Source: Mesorhizobium norvegicum (GTDB lineage: Bacteria; Pseudomonadota; Alphaproteobacteria; Rhizobiales; Rhizobiaceae). From it: 43,836 bases of DNA. Position 1 is the stretch's first letter. Each line of letters opens with the position of its first letter. The notes below the pieces were generated by a model. It was given only the letters and a program-made list of their open reading frames with translations, was not told the DNA's origin and did not search any database. The position numbers and the translations under genes are program-made. This document shows positions 25,444 to 34,111 of this stretch, one piece after another. The DNA lies in NCBI RefSeq assembly GCF_004919685.1, contig NZ_SMYZ01000040.1, positions 1 through 43,836 of the forward strand, read 5' to 3'.

Positions 25444-25709
25444 CTCGTCTCCCCCCAGGAGTGCAGGAGCCTGCACATAGACAGCAAGGCGACGGCAATG
25501 TCTCGTTTATTCGAGAAGCCCGGAGATGAGCTGCCTGACAAGTCCCGATTGCGCCGCGCGGCGCCCCTTAGTCATCGATCGCCATGACACGAACATATCC
25601 CTCCAAGCGAGCGCGGGCCAGGGTATCGCCGCCCTTGACGCCGCCACCGTTCTTGAGCATCCACCACAGCGGCCGTCATCCTGCGCGCTGGACATCTCTG
25701 AAAGACAAC

Positions 25710-26081
25710 ATGATCGATCACATGACCATCGAAGTGGGCGACCTGGAGAAGAGCAAGCTCTTCTATGAACGCGCTTTCGCTCCCTTGGGGTATCGCCTTT
25801 CCTTTGGCAAAGAGGGCGTGTTCTGGGCTTTTGATGTCGGCAATGGCTGCCTGTTCGAGATCCAGCGAACGGACGAGAAGCCGCCGCTCACCCGTCTGCA
25901 TGTCGCTTTCCGGGCCGGCAGCAAGGCAGAGGTCGATGCATTCTATCGGGCAGCACTCGAGGCCGGCGCGAAAGAGAACGGAGCGCCTGGCCCGCGCCCG
26001 GACTATGCGGAGAATTACTACGCCTGCTTCGTGCTTGATCCGGATGGATACAATATCGAGGCGATGATCAACGAGGCGTGA
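25710..26081 (+). CDS. VOC family (glyoxalase/bleomycin-resistance fold) protein
   Basis: A 123-residue single VOC domain: MIDHMTIEVGDLEKSKLFYERAFAPLGYRL at the start, HVAFRAGSKAEVDAFYRAALEAGAKENGAPGPRPDY in the middle and the closing ACFVLDPDGYNIEAMI. His4 and the terminal Glu in NIEAM sit where metal ligands are found in glyoxalase-like enzymes, with His86-like HVAF as a third. The family includes lyases, dioxygenases and resistance proteins, so no substrate is named. The ribosome-binding site is weak. It is convergent with the methyltransferase gene. Confidence 0.9.
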   Translation: MIDHMTIEVGDLEKSKLFYERAFAPLGYRLSFGKEGVFWAFDVGNGCLFEIQRTDEKPPLTRLHVAFRAGSKAEVDAFYRAALEAGAKENGAPGPRPDYAENYYACFVLDPDGYNIEAMINEA

Positions 26082-26136
26082 CGGGAGCGCTTCCTTCCTC
26101 CTGTTTTGGGAAAAGGAAGCAACAGCCCGCGCCGCG

Positions 26137-26745
26137 TCATGACGGCTTCACGGCCAGGAACGTGTTCCATTCTTCGCGATCGCGGCCGACGTTGAAATCG
26201 TCCCTGATGAGGACCAGCCCGGCACTTTCGAGACGAGCGGCGAAGTCGTCCCTGCGCCAGTAGACCGTATGATATTCGCCTGATGTCTCGCCATCGCCAT
26301 TGCGCATCGAGACGAGGAAGACGCCGCCCGGCCGCAGCGACCCGGCTATCTTGGCAAGAACCTGGTCGGTCTGGTCGCGAGGCACATGGATCAGGACGCA
26401 CAGGGCCAGGACGGCGTCGTAAGGGCCGCCGAGATCGTCGGTGATGAGATCGAGGAGTTCGCCGTTCTTGCCGCGCGCGGCCTGCAACTCCAGAAACCGC
26501 TTTGTCGCGTCGGTGCGCCGAACCTTGACGCCCAAACTCTCCAGAAAATCCGCATCGTATCCGGGTCCCGACCCGACTTCCAGAATCCGCCCGCCTGTGC
26601 CGGCGATCGCCACGAGGCGCTTTAGCGACGCCTGCTCCCTCTCGTTGGGAACATGCCTGACGATTGCATCATAGCGTTCCGCATAGTCCTCATAAGCACT
26701 GATCGTTTGACGGCTCTTCGCCAGATCCTGCGATGACACGCTCAT
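26137..26745 (-). CDS. Class I SAM-dependent methyltransferase
   Basis: A 202-residue protein beginning MSVSSQDLAKSRQTISAYEDYAERYD, with the ATG seven bases after AGGAGGG. The SAM-binding motif I is ILEVGSGPGYDADFL (about 54-68), motif II acidic RRTDATKRF, then YDAVLALCVLIHVPRDQ and LRPGGVFLVSMRNG, all typical of a Methyltransf_11/25 fold. The acceptor is unknown. Located 41 bases downstream of a DUF1127 gene on the same strand, possibly one transcript. Confidence 0.9.
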   Translation of the reverse strand: MSVSSQDLAKSRQTISAYEDYAERYDAIVRHVPNEREQASLKRLVAIAGTGGRILEVGSGPGYDADFLESLGVKVRRTDATKRFLELQAARGKNGELLDLITDDLGGPYDAVLALCVLIHVPRDQTDQVLAKIAGSLRPGGVFLVSMRNGDGETSGEYHTVYWRRDDFAARLESAGLVLIRDDFNVGRDREEWNTFLAVKPS

Positions 26746-26786
26746 CTTTCCCTCCTTGCATTCTACGTCGGTCAAAGAGACTTGCC

Positions 26787-26954
26787 TCAGCGGATGCTGC
26801 CGTTGGGAACATGGCCGTCGAGCATGCCGATATCGCGCAGGAAGTGGTCCGACAGGCAACGGTGGTCGAGCAGGCGGCGCGAGCGGGGCTTGAACGGCGC
26901 GGTGAAGAGATCGAGCATCGGGCGACGAAGCGTGTTGTAGAGGGTCGTGGTCAT
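26787..26954 (-). CDS. DUF1127 (YjiS-like) small protein
   Basis: A 55-residue protein, MTTTLYNTLRRPMLDLF onward, with AAGGA seven bases upstream. The C-terminal LLDHRCLSDHFLRDIGMLDG carries the DUF1127 L-x-D-I-G helix-turn. DUF1127 proteins are tiny basic proteins widespread in alphaproteobacteria; some are reported to bind RNA or affect stress and phosphate responses (family knowledge). Upstream of the methyltransferase and divergent from the LysR gene. Confidence 0.85.
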   Translation of the reverse strand: MTTTLYNTLRRPMLDLFTAPFKPRSRRLLDHRCLSDHFLRDIGMLDGHVPNGSIR

Positions 26955-27058
26955 TGCCGTGTCCTTCCGGGTTCGAGTTGATGAAAGGAGCATGCCTGTT
27001 TGCAGCCTTGGATTCCAATCGAACGTCGCGTAGCATGCATCAGGAGGATTGATGCGTC

Positions 27059-27970
27059 ATGAGTTGGGAGCTACCGCCGCTAGGCGCCATCCGGGTGTTT
27101 GAAGCCGCGGCACGGCTGGGCAGCTTCACCAAGGCCGCCGAAGAGCTTGGCATGACCCAGTCAGCGGCCAGCTATCAGATCAAGGTGCTGGAAGAGCGCG
27201 CCGGAACGCCGCTTTTCATAAGAAAAACAAGGCAGATCGCCTTGACCGAGGCCGGGCAGCAGTTGGCGCCGCACGCAACAGGGGCGTTCTCAGCCCTGAC
27301 GGATGCGTGGGTCGCCACCAAGGGAGGAGCGACCGGCGTGCTTTCCGTCACGACCATGGAAACATTCGCAACGAACTGGCTGGCCGTATGGCTTGGAACA
27401 TTCCAGCTGATGCATCCCGATCTTGCCGTGAAGGTGAATACATCGTCCCGGCTGGTCGATTTCACGCGCGAGGACATGGATATCGGGATTAGAACCGGCA
27501 CCGGAAAATGGCCCGGCCTGACAGCGCATTATCTGTTCAAGGCGGACTACACGCCAATGCTCAGCCCCAAGCTGGCCGAGAGCGTCGGCGGCATCCACCA
27601 CCCCGAGGATCTCTACAAGGTGGCGCTATGCTGCGCGACCGATCCCTGGTGGAAAATCTGGTTCGAAGCAGCCGGTGTGCCCTTCGATCCCGATCGCGTC
27701 ATCGCGGGTCCGATGCTGGGTTCGCAGGCTTACGATGCGATGGCGGCACTGACCGATCAGGGCGCTGCAATCCTCACCCGCAACATCTACAGCGCCCTTC
27801 TGGCAAAAGGCCAGTTGATACAGCCGTTCGAAGTCCTCGGCTCCGACGGCGACGGCTATTGGCTGGTACACCTGGAAAGCCGCCGCAACACGCCGAAGAT
27901 CAAGGTGTTCCGCGACTGGGTGCTGGCCCAGACGGCGGATATCAGGGAGAGCGAAGCACGCCGGACCTGA
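27059..27970 (+). CDS. LysR-family transcriptional regulator (GcvA-like)
   Basis: A 303-residue DNA-binding regulator. The N-terminal winged helix-turn-helix reads LGAIRVFEAAARLGSFTKAAEELGMTQSAASYQIKVLEERAGTPLFIRKTR (about 8-58); the opening P-P-L-x-A-I-R-V-F-E-A-A-A-R is typical of the GcvA subgroup. The effector-binding periplasmic-binding-protein-like domain follows (GVLSVTTMETFATNWL onward). A GGAGG lies 11 bases before the ATG. It diverges from the DUF1127-methyltransferase pair across about 100 bases, which are its likely targets. Effector unknown. Confidence 0.92.
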   Translation: MSWELPPLGAIRVFEAAARLGSFTKAAEELGMTQSAASYQIKVLEERAGTPLFIRKTRQIALTEAGQQLAPHATGAFSALTDAWVATKGGATGVLSVTTMETFATNWLAVWLGTFQLMHPDLAVKVNTSSRLVDFTREDMDIGIRTGTGKWPGLTAHYLFKADYTPMLSPKLAESVGGIHHPEDLYKVALCCATDPWWKIWFEAAGVPFDPDRVIAGPMLGSQAYDAMAALTDQGAAILTRNIYSALLAKGQLIQPFEVLGSDGDGYWLVHLESRRNTPKIKVFRDWVLAQTADIRESEARRT

Positions 27971-27978
27971 CGGCTGTC

Positions 27979-29076
27979 TCAGTCGGCGTCGGCGACGGTC
28001 TGCCGTCCGCCAGCCCAGGCGCGCCATTGCCGTTCGTCGCCATGGAAGACGTTGAGGTCGATGCGGCCGGTGACGCCATGCGACAGGCCGGAGCCGGAAT
28101 ACTGCCAGAACAGCCATTTGCGGTCGGGGTAAACCTTGGATGGATGCCGCGCCACCGCGCGCACCCAGAACGGATAATCGAGGAATTCGCCCCTGAGATT
28201 GTCGCGGTAGAAATCAGGCGCGGTGTAGATGATGGGCCGCTGGCCGTAGTGGCGTTCCAGCTTGTCCATGAACACCTGCATCTTCTCCAGCACCTTTTCG
28301 CGCGACGGCCGCCGCTTGCAGCTGGACTCGCCATTCCACTCGACGTCGATCACCGGCGGCAGCGCGCCTTCGACCCTAGGCACGTTGCGGATGAACCAGT
28401 CGGCCTGCTCGCCGGCCGTACGACACCAGTAGAAGAAGTGATAGGCGCCGCGCTTCAGGCCGGCAGCGTCGGCATTGCGCCAGTTTTTCATGAACATCGG
28501 ATCGAGATGGTCGCCGCCGTCTGTCGCCTTGATGTAGGCGAAGTTGGCACCCTGGGCGCGCAGCTTGTCCCAGTTCACGTTGCCCTGCCAGCGCGAGACG
28601 TCGACACCGTGCACAGCAAGGTGGCGGGGCGAACCCTTGCCGAAATTGATCGGCTTGGCATCGCGAAAACCATAGCGGGTGACCGGCCCGGCAAGCATCG
28701 GAGGCGCCGCGCGGCTCAAGAGCCTCGGCGGCGATACCAGGGCCGCCGGCTCGACCGGCAGCCCGCCGACATCAGGAACTTGGGGATTAGGCACATCGGG
28801 CGCGGCAAACACCGCCGTCTCTTCCTCCTCCGCCAAGCCGAACGGGCGCGTTTTTTCCCCCGGACCGTTGTCAGACATGGGAGCCATTTCGGCCCTTGCC
28901 GCCCTGTTACCCCTTGCCGCCGGAGCAGCGGCGATCGGTGCCGGCGGTCGTATCACGGAACTGGTGGTCTCGTTGGACGGTTTCTGCAAATCCAGCGCGT
29001 CGACGCCGGCCGTCGACGAGCAGCCGGCAAGGCATAGCGATGCGATCAAAAAACTGACGACGCCCGGAATCCGCAT
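27979..29076 (-). CDS. GH25 (lysozyme-like) muramidase lipoprotein
   Basis: A 365-residue protein with lipobox CLAGC (about residue 19), so it is lipid-anchored to the envelope. Residues about 20-150 form a Pro/Ala-rich linker without a fold. The GH25 domain follows: HGVDVSRWQGNVNW (catalytic-region Asp), FAYIKATDGGD (the usual Glu of KATEG is Asp), KRGAYHFFYWC, PPVIDVEWNGES (the D-x-E catalytic pair), QRPIIYTAPDFY, WLFWQYSGSG and GRIDLNVFHGD. GH25 enzymes cleave the beta-1,4 bond between MurNAc and GlcNAc in peptidoglycan. Likely a periplasmic wall-remodelling enzyme. It forms a minus-strand envelope group with the next two genes. Confidence 0.9.
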   Translation of the reverse strand: MRIPGVVSFLIASLCLAGCSSTAGVDALDLQKPSNETTSSVIRPPAPIAAAPAARGNRAARAEMAPMSDNGPGEKTRPFGLAEEEETAVFAAPDVPNPQVPDVGGLPVEPAALVSPPRLLSRAAPPMLAGPVTRYGFRDAKPINFGKGSPRHLAVHGVDVSRWQGNVNWDKLRAQGANFAYIKATDGGDHLDPMFMKNWRNADAAGLKRGAYHFFYWCRTAGEQADWFIRNVPRVEGALPPVIDVEWNGESSCKRRPSREKVLEKMQVFMDKLERHYGQRPIIYTAPDFYRDNLRGEFLDYPFWVRAVARHPSKVYPDRKWLFWQYSGSGLSHGVTGRIDLNVFHGDERQWRAWAGGRQTVADAD

Positions 29077-29247
29077 CTGGACCTGTACTCAAAACACAAC
29101 AGACCGAGGGCAAAACGACAGCCAACGGACAAACCGGATCAGTTATGAACGAGAAATTACCAATAAAGTTTGAATCAAAGATTATTAGTCGGAGCGAGGC
29201 TTGGCGAACGGGGTCGCAACGGCCAAGCGGGAGCCGGGAAGAGAGCG

Positions 29248-30039
29248 CTAGCCATTCTTCCTGAAGACCCCGATCATCGGCCCCAGATTCCAGTAGTCGT
29301 CATTGCGGCCGATGGCAGGCGCAAACAGGCTTGATATCGTGCCGTCGAGGAACAGCGCATTGTCGCAGCCGAGCGCGTCGCGGAAAAGCCGGGCGAAGGC
29401 ATGGAAGGTCACCGTGCCGTTCGAAATCGCAAAGACCGCGACGCCGTCCCTTCGCACCCCGACCCCGTCGCGAGTTTTTCGCGAGGTGCTGTCGGCCTGG
29501 AATTTCGGATGCAACCGGCCATCGATCACCAGCATCGGCCCGGATTGCGTCGCATAGTCGACGCTCGGACGCCTTTTCACAAAATCCCGGGTGGCGCGGA
29601 CCGCGGCCTTGCCGTCGCGCATGTAGAAAATGCCGTTCGGCTGCAGGGAGAAATTGCCGCTTCCCGATCCCGTCTTCACATCAGCCATTTCCTGGCCATG
29701 CTCGATATAGAGACCGACCGGATCGAGGTTCGGGTGATACATGCCGGCATTGATGCCAAACAGCATCGTGCGCCCGGCCGCCTGCTGCGCGGCATGGAGA
29801 TTGTGCAGCGACTGAAACGGCTTGCCCGCCCGATCCTTCCAGAACAACTCGACCTGATATCGTTTCGGATCAACCTCGCAAACGAGATAGCTGGTCGCCT
29901 CGAAGACGAAGTCCCGGCATGGCGGCAGCGAGGCAACCCACTGGCCAAACCCCATGCCGAGCGCCGCCACCGACGGAAGCGCGCCCTTGGCCAGCGCCAG
30001 CAGCAGTGGGACCGATTGCAGAAGGGTCAAGAAATCCAT
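29248..30039 (-). CDS. Phosphodiester glycosidase-family (NAGPA/YigE-like) protein
   Basis: A 263-residue protein with a hydrophobic N-terminus (LLQSVPLLLALAKGALPSVAALG) that acts as a signal or anchor. The domain matches NAGPA (PF09992): YLVCEVDPKRYQVELFW, TMLFGINAGMYHPNLDPVGLYIEHG, LQPNGIFYM, VDYATQSGPMLVIDGRLHP, GVAVFAISNGTVTFHAFARLF and NALFLDGTISSLFAP. Family members remove or hydrolyse sugar phosphodiesters; bacterial members can act on wall or exopolysaccharide material, but the substrate here is unknown. Just downstream of uppP and upstream of the GH25 gene. Confidence 0.88.
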   Translation of the reverse strand: MDFLTLLQSVPLLLALAKGALPSVAALGMGFGQWVASLPPCRDFVFEATSYLVCEVDPKRYQVELFWKDRAGKPFQSLHNLHAAQQAAGRTMLFGINAGMYHPNLDPVGLYIEHGQEMADVKTGSGSGNFSLQPNGIFYMRDGKAAVRATRDFVKRRPSVDYATQSGPMLVIDGRLHPKFQADSTSRKTRDGVGVRRDGVAVFAISNGTVTFHAFARLFRDALGCDNALFLDGTISSLFAPAIGRNDDYWNLGPMIGVFRKNG

Positions 30040-30110
30040 GCGCGTACCGGAATCCAGTTCGATGATCCGGCACGGATATAGCCCGTTTCAAGCGATACTG
30101 TGAAAGTGCC

Positions 30111-30983
30111 CTAAACGAGCCATCCCATCGCAACGCTCAGCAGCAGAACGACACCGAGCAGGCCGCGGTAGATGACGAACGGCCAGGCCGAAAAACGCTC
30201 CAGCACGCGCATCAGCCCCCATATGGCGAAGAAAGCGGAAATCGATGCGACGACCAGCCCGACGGCGAGGATCGACCAGCCATGGGCGTCGAGATGGACC
30301 TTGTGCAGTTCCCAAAGCTCCTTGAGGCCGGCAAGCGCGATCGCGGGCAGCCCGAGCAGGAACGAGAAGCGCGCCGCCTCGGCCCGCTTGAAGCCGAGCC
30401 CCAGTGCTGCCGTCAGCGTCGAGCCCGAGCGCGACACGCCGGGGATCAGTGCGCCGATCTGGGCGACACCGACGAGCAGCGCGTCAGTCAGTGAGGCTTC
30501 GCCCATGCTGCGCCGGTGGCGTGCAAAGATCTCGGCCAGCGCCAGCAGGATCGCCATGGCGATGCAGGCCCAGCCGATCACCGTCAGGCTGCGCAGCGGC
30601 GAATTGCAGGCGTTGAGCACGCCCGACAGTGAAACGCCGGCGATGACGATCGGGATCGTCGCCAATATGATCCAGAGCGCCAGCTTGAAATGCCGGTCCG
30701 CGAAATCGCGTCGCGCCAGCGCGTCGAGCGACCCAAACAGGATATCCCTGACGTCACTCCAGAAATAGCTGACCACCGCGGCAAGGGCCGCGAGTTGCAT
30801 GGCGGCGGAGAAGGCGGAGCCGGGATCCTGCCAGCCGAGCACGGCCGGCACGATGCGCATATGGGCGGTCGAGGAAATCGGCAGCAATTCGGTGATGCCT
30901 TGCACCACACCGAGGAACGCCACCTTGACAAATCCCAGGCCGACGAAGCCCGTGTCTAGGCCTTGAGTGCAGATGTCGGCCAA
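30111..30983 (-). CDS. uppP: Undecaprenyl-diphosphatase (BacA/UppP)
   Basis: About 290 residues with seven or eight membrane segments. It dephosphorylates undecaprenyl diphosphate to recycle the lipid carrier for peptidoglycan and other envelope glycans. The two family signatures are present: GITELLPISSTAHMRI (E and S of the catalytic motif) and IPGVSRSGSTLTAALGLGFKR. Start uncertain: the frame is open to 31049; I use the TTG at 30983 (about 24 residues before GITELLP), with GGA nine bases upstream, though an internal GTG is possible. It opens the minus-strand envelope group with the glycosidase-like and GH25 genes. Confidence 0.9.
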   Translation of the reverse strand: MADICTQGLDTGFVGLGFVKVAFLGVVQGITELLPISSTAHMRIVPAVLGWQDPGSAFSAAMQLAALAAVVSYFWSDVRDILFGSLDALARRDFADRHFKLALWIILATIPIVIAGVSLSGVLNACNSPLRSLTVIGWACIAMAILLALAEIFARHRRSMGEASLTDALLVGVAQIGALIPGVSRSGSTLTAALGLGFKRAEAARFSFLLGLPAIALAGLKELWELHKVHLDAHGWSILAVGLVVASISAFFAIWGLMRVLERFSAWPFVIYRGLLGVVLLLSVAMGWLV

Positions 30984-31188
30984 TGTTGAATTCCATGCAT
31001 GAGAGATCGGACTTGCGCGGACCGACCAGTATCGGTCAATCCCGGGCAAGCCTTATCGTCATGGGTCGGATAATCAATTTACGGATTTGTAAGCTGGCGC
31101 CGGGATGCACGCGATTCAAAACCGACCCACCTTGGGACCGGCTTGAGATTCATAGCGAAAACCGCAAGGCGGTTAATCTCAACACCAT

Positions 31189-31386
31189 TTATGGGCAGAG
31201 CCAGAGTTTCTGGCATGCCCTGGCGATCACATGTGCCGGCGGCACGTCAGGTTCATCGACGGAAGGCCGGCGAACCCGTTCGAGCAGCATGCGCACCTGT
31301 TCGGGGCGCACACGATCGCGCTCCATCACAAGCAGGACCATCGGATCGCTCAAAAGCTCGTCCAGGGTGCTGATGCTGTCGTTCAT
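31189..31386 (-). CDS. Small hypothetical protein (65 aa)
   Basis: MNDSISTLDELLSDPMVLLV onward, with GAGGAG seven bases before the ATG, which argues for a real gene. It is acidic and helical, with MVLLVMERDRVRPEQVRMLLERVRRP and a C-terminal HVIARACQKLWLCP. I do not recognise the family; it resembles small rhizobial proteins of similar length and composition. Located between uppP and the GFA gene, with no clear partner. Confidence 0.65.
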   Translation of the reverse strand: MNDSISTLDELLSDPMVLLVMERDRVRPEQVRMLLERVRRPSVDEPDVPPAHVIARACQKLWLCP

Positions 31387-31509
31387 CCGTCGTCTCCTCG
31401 AATGCCGTGCCCGCGCCCCTTAAATAGGGAGACAAAGATGGCCCGCCAATGACGCTTTGCCGGCTATCTCGTGTTGATTTGGATTAAATTTTGGTCATGG
31501 TTACGCTCT

Positions 31510-31534
31510 TCCTTCTCTCCCTGCGGGAGAAGGA
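31510..31534. terminator. Hairpin next to the GFA gene end
   Basis: TCCTTCTC (31510-31517) pairs with GAGAAGGA (31527-31534), with a small inner stem. It lies just after the stop of the minus-strand GFA gene. The sequence resembles the arm of the long repeat at 22588, so it may be a relic of that family, a terminator, or both. Confidence 0.5.
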
Positions 31535-31538
31535 AAAA

Positions 31539-31937
31539 CTAGCTCGGCGGCGGGGCGCCTTCGTACTGCGGCAGGCCGTCATCGAGCACCAGCCAAGGCT
31601 GCTTCGAGGCCGTGAAAATACGCATTTGCGGCTTGAAAACTGTGGGGTCATCGAGCGAACCGGTGGTGATGCCGATGATCCCCGCGGAATCGCGCCGAGA
31701 GAACATCGTCGTGCCGCAACTCGGGCAAAAGCCGCGCTTGAGCTCCGGCGAAGAGTTTATCGTCGCCAGTGGCCCCTCGACCGTCACGTCGTCGATGCGA
31801 AACAGCACGCGTGCGTTGAAGGCGGCACCGATCGCCTTCTGGCAAACCCGGCAGTGGCAGACGCGTTCGTTGATGGGGGTCGCGTCCGTGCGGTAGCGCA
31901 CCGCCTTGCACAGGCATCCGCCCTCATATCTTGCCAT
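31539..31937 (-). CDS. GFA (glutathione-dependent formaldehyde-activating-like) protein
   Basis: A 132-residue zinc protein with the GFA (PF04828) cysteine set: GGCLCKAVRY, VCHCRVCQKAIGAAF and FCPSCGTTMFSRR. The family prototype Gfa accelerates formation of S-hydroxymethylglutathione, but most members are of unknown function and many were never shown to act on formaldehyde. The gene has its stop 5 bases after a hairpin. Divergent from the oxygenase gene over about 117 bases. Confidence 0.9.
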   Translation of the reverse strand: MARYEGGCLCKAVRYRTDATPINERVCHCRVCQKAIGAAFNARVLFRIDDVTVEGPLATINSSPELKRGFCPSCGTTMFSRRDSAGIIGITTGSLDDPTVFKPQMRIFTASKQPWLVLDDGLPQYEGAPPPS

Positions 31938-32054
31938 CGCCCGGATCCATTGGTGGAGAGAATAAGCGGCAAGGTAGCGGCGGGGCCGATTGGGTCAATT
32001 GAAAAGCTTTGATACAACGTCATCGATTATGGTGATGCGGGTGGAGCTGAAGCC

Positions 32055-33083
32055 ATGACGCCGGACATCGAAACCATCGGCATTGCGGATTTGTTCGGAC
32101 CGCCGTCGCCCGCTCGCGACCGCACCGACGCCCGGATCATGGCTGCGGCCTCCGGGATCGGCTTCATGGCGGTCCGGGACTTTCCCGGCGACGACTGGCT
32201 GACGCCGGACAAACGCGCACAATTGCTGCGCATCTTCGCGCTTGCCGACGCCGAGAAGCAAAGACTGCTGCGCTGGAATTTCGACCGCACGAAAAAGAAT
32301 GTCTATCGCGGCTGGTTCCCGCTGCAGCCGACAGCCGTCTCCTACAAGGAAGGCATCGATATGGGACCGGATATCGCCGATGCGGCTGGTACCCCGGCTT
32401 CCGACGATCCGTTGTGCGAGCCGACACCCTTGCCGGCCGAAGACGCCCTGCCCGGCTGGCGCGCGGCGGCAGCGGATTATTACCGCGCGATGGAGACGGT
32501 GGGCAACGCGCTGATGCGCTCGATCGCCCGCGGGCTTGGCCTGCCGGAAACGATCTTCGATGCCTATTTCGAGCATGGCATCTCGACGCTGCGGCTGATC
32601 CGTTATCCCCTGCGCGACGCCAATGCCGGGGTCGACACCAGCGGTCCGGAATTTTCAGTTGTCCACAAGGGCGAGACGCGCACCATCATCGGCCGCGAGC
32701 ATGCCGATTCCGGCTTCGTCACCTTGCTGGCGCAGGACGGCGTCGAGGGCTTGCAGGCCAAGACCCTTGCCGGCGAATGGATCGACGTGCCGCCGGCGAA
32801 CGGTACGCTGGCGGTCAATTTCGGGCAGTTGCTGGAGCGTTGGACCGGCGGACGCGTCCGGGCGACGCGGCACCGGGTGATTGCGCCGAAGACGGCGCGC
32901 TTCTCGATCCCGTTCTTCTACGAACCGCGCGTCGACGCAGAGATCGCGCCGTTGCCGCTGGCGGGCGCTGAGCCCTTCGAGCCGTTTCTCTATGGCGACT
33001 ATCTATGGGAGGCGGCAACCAATTTTGTCGAGATGAGCGGCATCAAACATCTCAGGTGGCCGCGCCGCGCCAAGTCCTCATAA
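32055..33083 (+). CDS. 2-Oxoglutarate/Fe(II)-dependent oxygenase, isopenicillin-N-synthase superfamily
   Basis: A 342-residue double-stranded beta-helix oxygenase. The iron triad is H216-x-D218 in REHADSGF and H273 in RATRHRV; the 2-oxoglutarate-binding Arg-x-Ser is RFSIP (R282, S284). The N-terminal non-heme dioxygenase region (DIETIGIADLFGPPSPARDRTDARIMAAASGIGFMAVRD) and LQAKTLAGEWIDVPPANGTLAVNFGQLLERWTGG are typical of this superfamily. Substrate unknown; bacterial members hydroxylate or oxidise diverse small molecules. Divergent from the GFA gene and convergent with a hydrolase. Confidence 0.9.
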   Translation: MTPDIETIGIADLFGPPSPARDRTDARIMAAASGIGFMAVRDFPGDDWLTPDKRAQLLRIFALADAEKQRLLRWNFDRTKKNVYRGWFPLQPTAVSYKEGIDMGPDIADAAGTPASDDPLCEPTPLPAEDALPGWRAAAADYYRAMETVGNALMRSIARGLGLPETIFDAYFEHGISTLRLIRYPLRDANAGVDTSGPEFSVVHKGETRTIIGREHADSGFVTLLAQDGVEGLQAKTLAGEWIDVPPANGTLAVNFGQLLERWTGGRVRATRHRVIAPKTARFSIPFFYEPRVDAEIAPLPLAGAEPFEPFLYGDYLWEAATNFVEMSGIKHLRWPRRAKSS

Positions 33084-33135
33084 ACAGAACCGCCGGCCGT
33101 CTCATGGGAGACGGCCAGCTGGAGCAGGCAGGCGG

Positions 33136-34089
33136 TCATTCCGTCTCACTGACCACTTGGTCCCAGGTCTTCACCTTGGTCTCGCCGTTGAGGAAGGGCA
33201 GTGCCGCGGCCGTCAGTTCCGGCGCGAAGAAGACATCGTAGTGGGTGCGGTTGGGAATGATGGCCAGGCGGTTCTGCGACAGGTTCTCGCGCATCCAGCC
33301 GGCGTCCTTCAGGCCGCCACCGAGCATCTGGTAGAACTTGATCTCGTGCTCGGGCTTGTACATGTCGCTGTCGCCATAGGCCAGCATGACCGGCATCTTC
33401 AGCTTGGCGACGTCGGCGGAGTAATCGCGGTTCTGACGCATGAAATTGCCGAGCGTGTCGAGCAGTCTCGGAAAATCCTCAGGATGAGGCGCGACCGCGA
33501 CGTAGGATTTGTACATCGGCGTGTCCTTCATGAACGCGGCGGCGGCGCTCACCTGCGCCTGCTGCGGACGCATCTCGTCATAGAAGCCGTCCGTGGCATA
33601 GCCGGTCGAGACCAGGACAAGCCGGCGCACCGTTTCAGGATGCTGGACAGCCATGCGGAAGGCGACGCCACCGCCCAGCGAATAGCCCATGACGTCGACC
33701 TTGTCGTAGCCGAGCGCCTTGACGATATCAGCCATGTCGTCGCCAATCGCCTCCACGCTGAACGGCCGGTCGCCGAGCGCCGTGCGGCCATGCCCCTGCA
33801 GATCGACGCCGATAACAGTGCGGTTCTCGGCAAGCTTGGGCAGGATCGGCGCGAACATGTCCGTGGTGCCAAGACCGCCATGCAGCAGAAGCAGCGGCTC
33901 GCCCTTGCCGTAGATGGCATAGTAATAGTTCAGGCCGTTGATCGGCAGCAGACCGGACTTTTCCGGTTTCGGCAGTGTCTTCGTTTCTGTCGTCATGGCA
34001 GGTTTTGTCTCCTCTGCATTGGTGGCGCCCGGGTAGCCAAGAAGCACTACGGCCGAAGCAAAAATTGCGAAAAACAGGGTTTTGGACAC
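33136..34089 (-). CDS. Secreted alpha/beta hydrolase, paralogue of 6725-7576
   Basis: Begins with a GTG at 34089, six bases after GAGGAG, giving a 317-residue protein with the signal peptide FFAIFASAVVLLGYPGATNA. A longer frame (to 34302) runs through the tandem repeat and is not credible. The core has LLLLHGGLG (oxyanion), nucleophile elbow VMGYSLGG (Ser137), LAYGDSDMY and RTHYDVFFAPE with the likely His. It shares the KPE.SGLLPINGLNYYYAIYGKGEP opening with the hydrolase at 6725. Eighty bases after the SRPBCC gene on the same strand, so probably in one operon with it. Substrate unknown. Confidence 0.87.
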   Translation of the reverse strand: MSKTLFFAIFASAVVLLGYPGATNAEETKPAMTTETKTLPKPEKSGLLPINGLNYYYAIYGKGEPLLLLHGGLGTTDMFAPILPKLAENRTVIGVDLQGHGRTALGDRPFSVEAIGDDMADIVKALGYDKVDVMGYSLGGGVAFRMAVQHPETVRRLVLVSTGYATDGFYDEMRPQQAQVSAAAAFMKDTPMYKSYVAVAPHPEDFPRLLDTLGNFMRQNRDYSADVAKLKMPVMLAYGDSDMYKPEHEIKFYQMLGGGLKDAGWMRENLSQNRLAIIPNRTHYDVFFAPELTAAALPFLNGETKVKTWDQVVSETE

Positions 34090-34111
34090 ATCGATCTCCT
34101 CTCGTCCTGCC

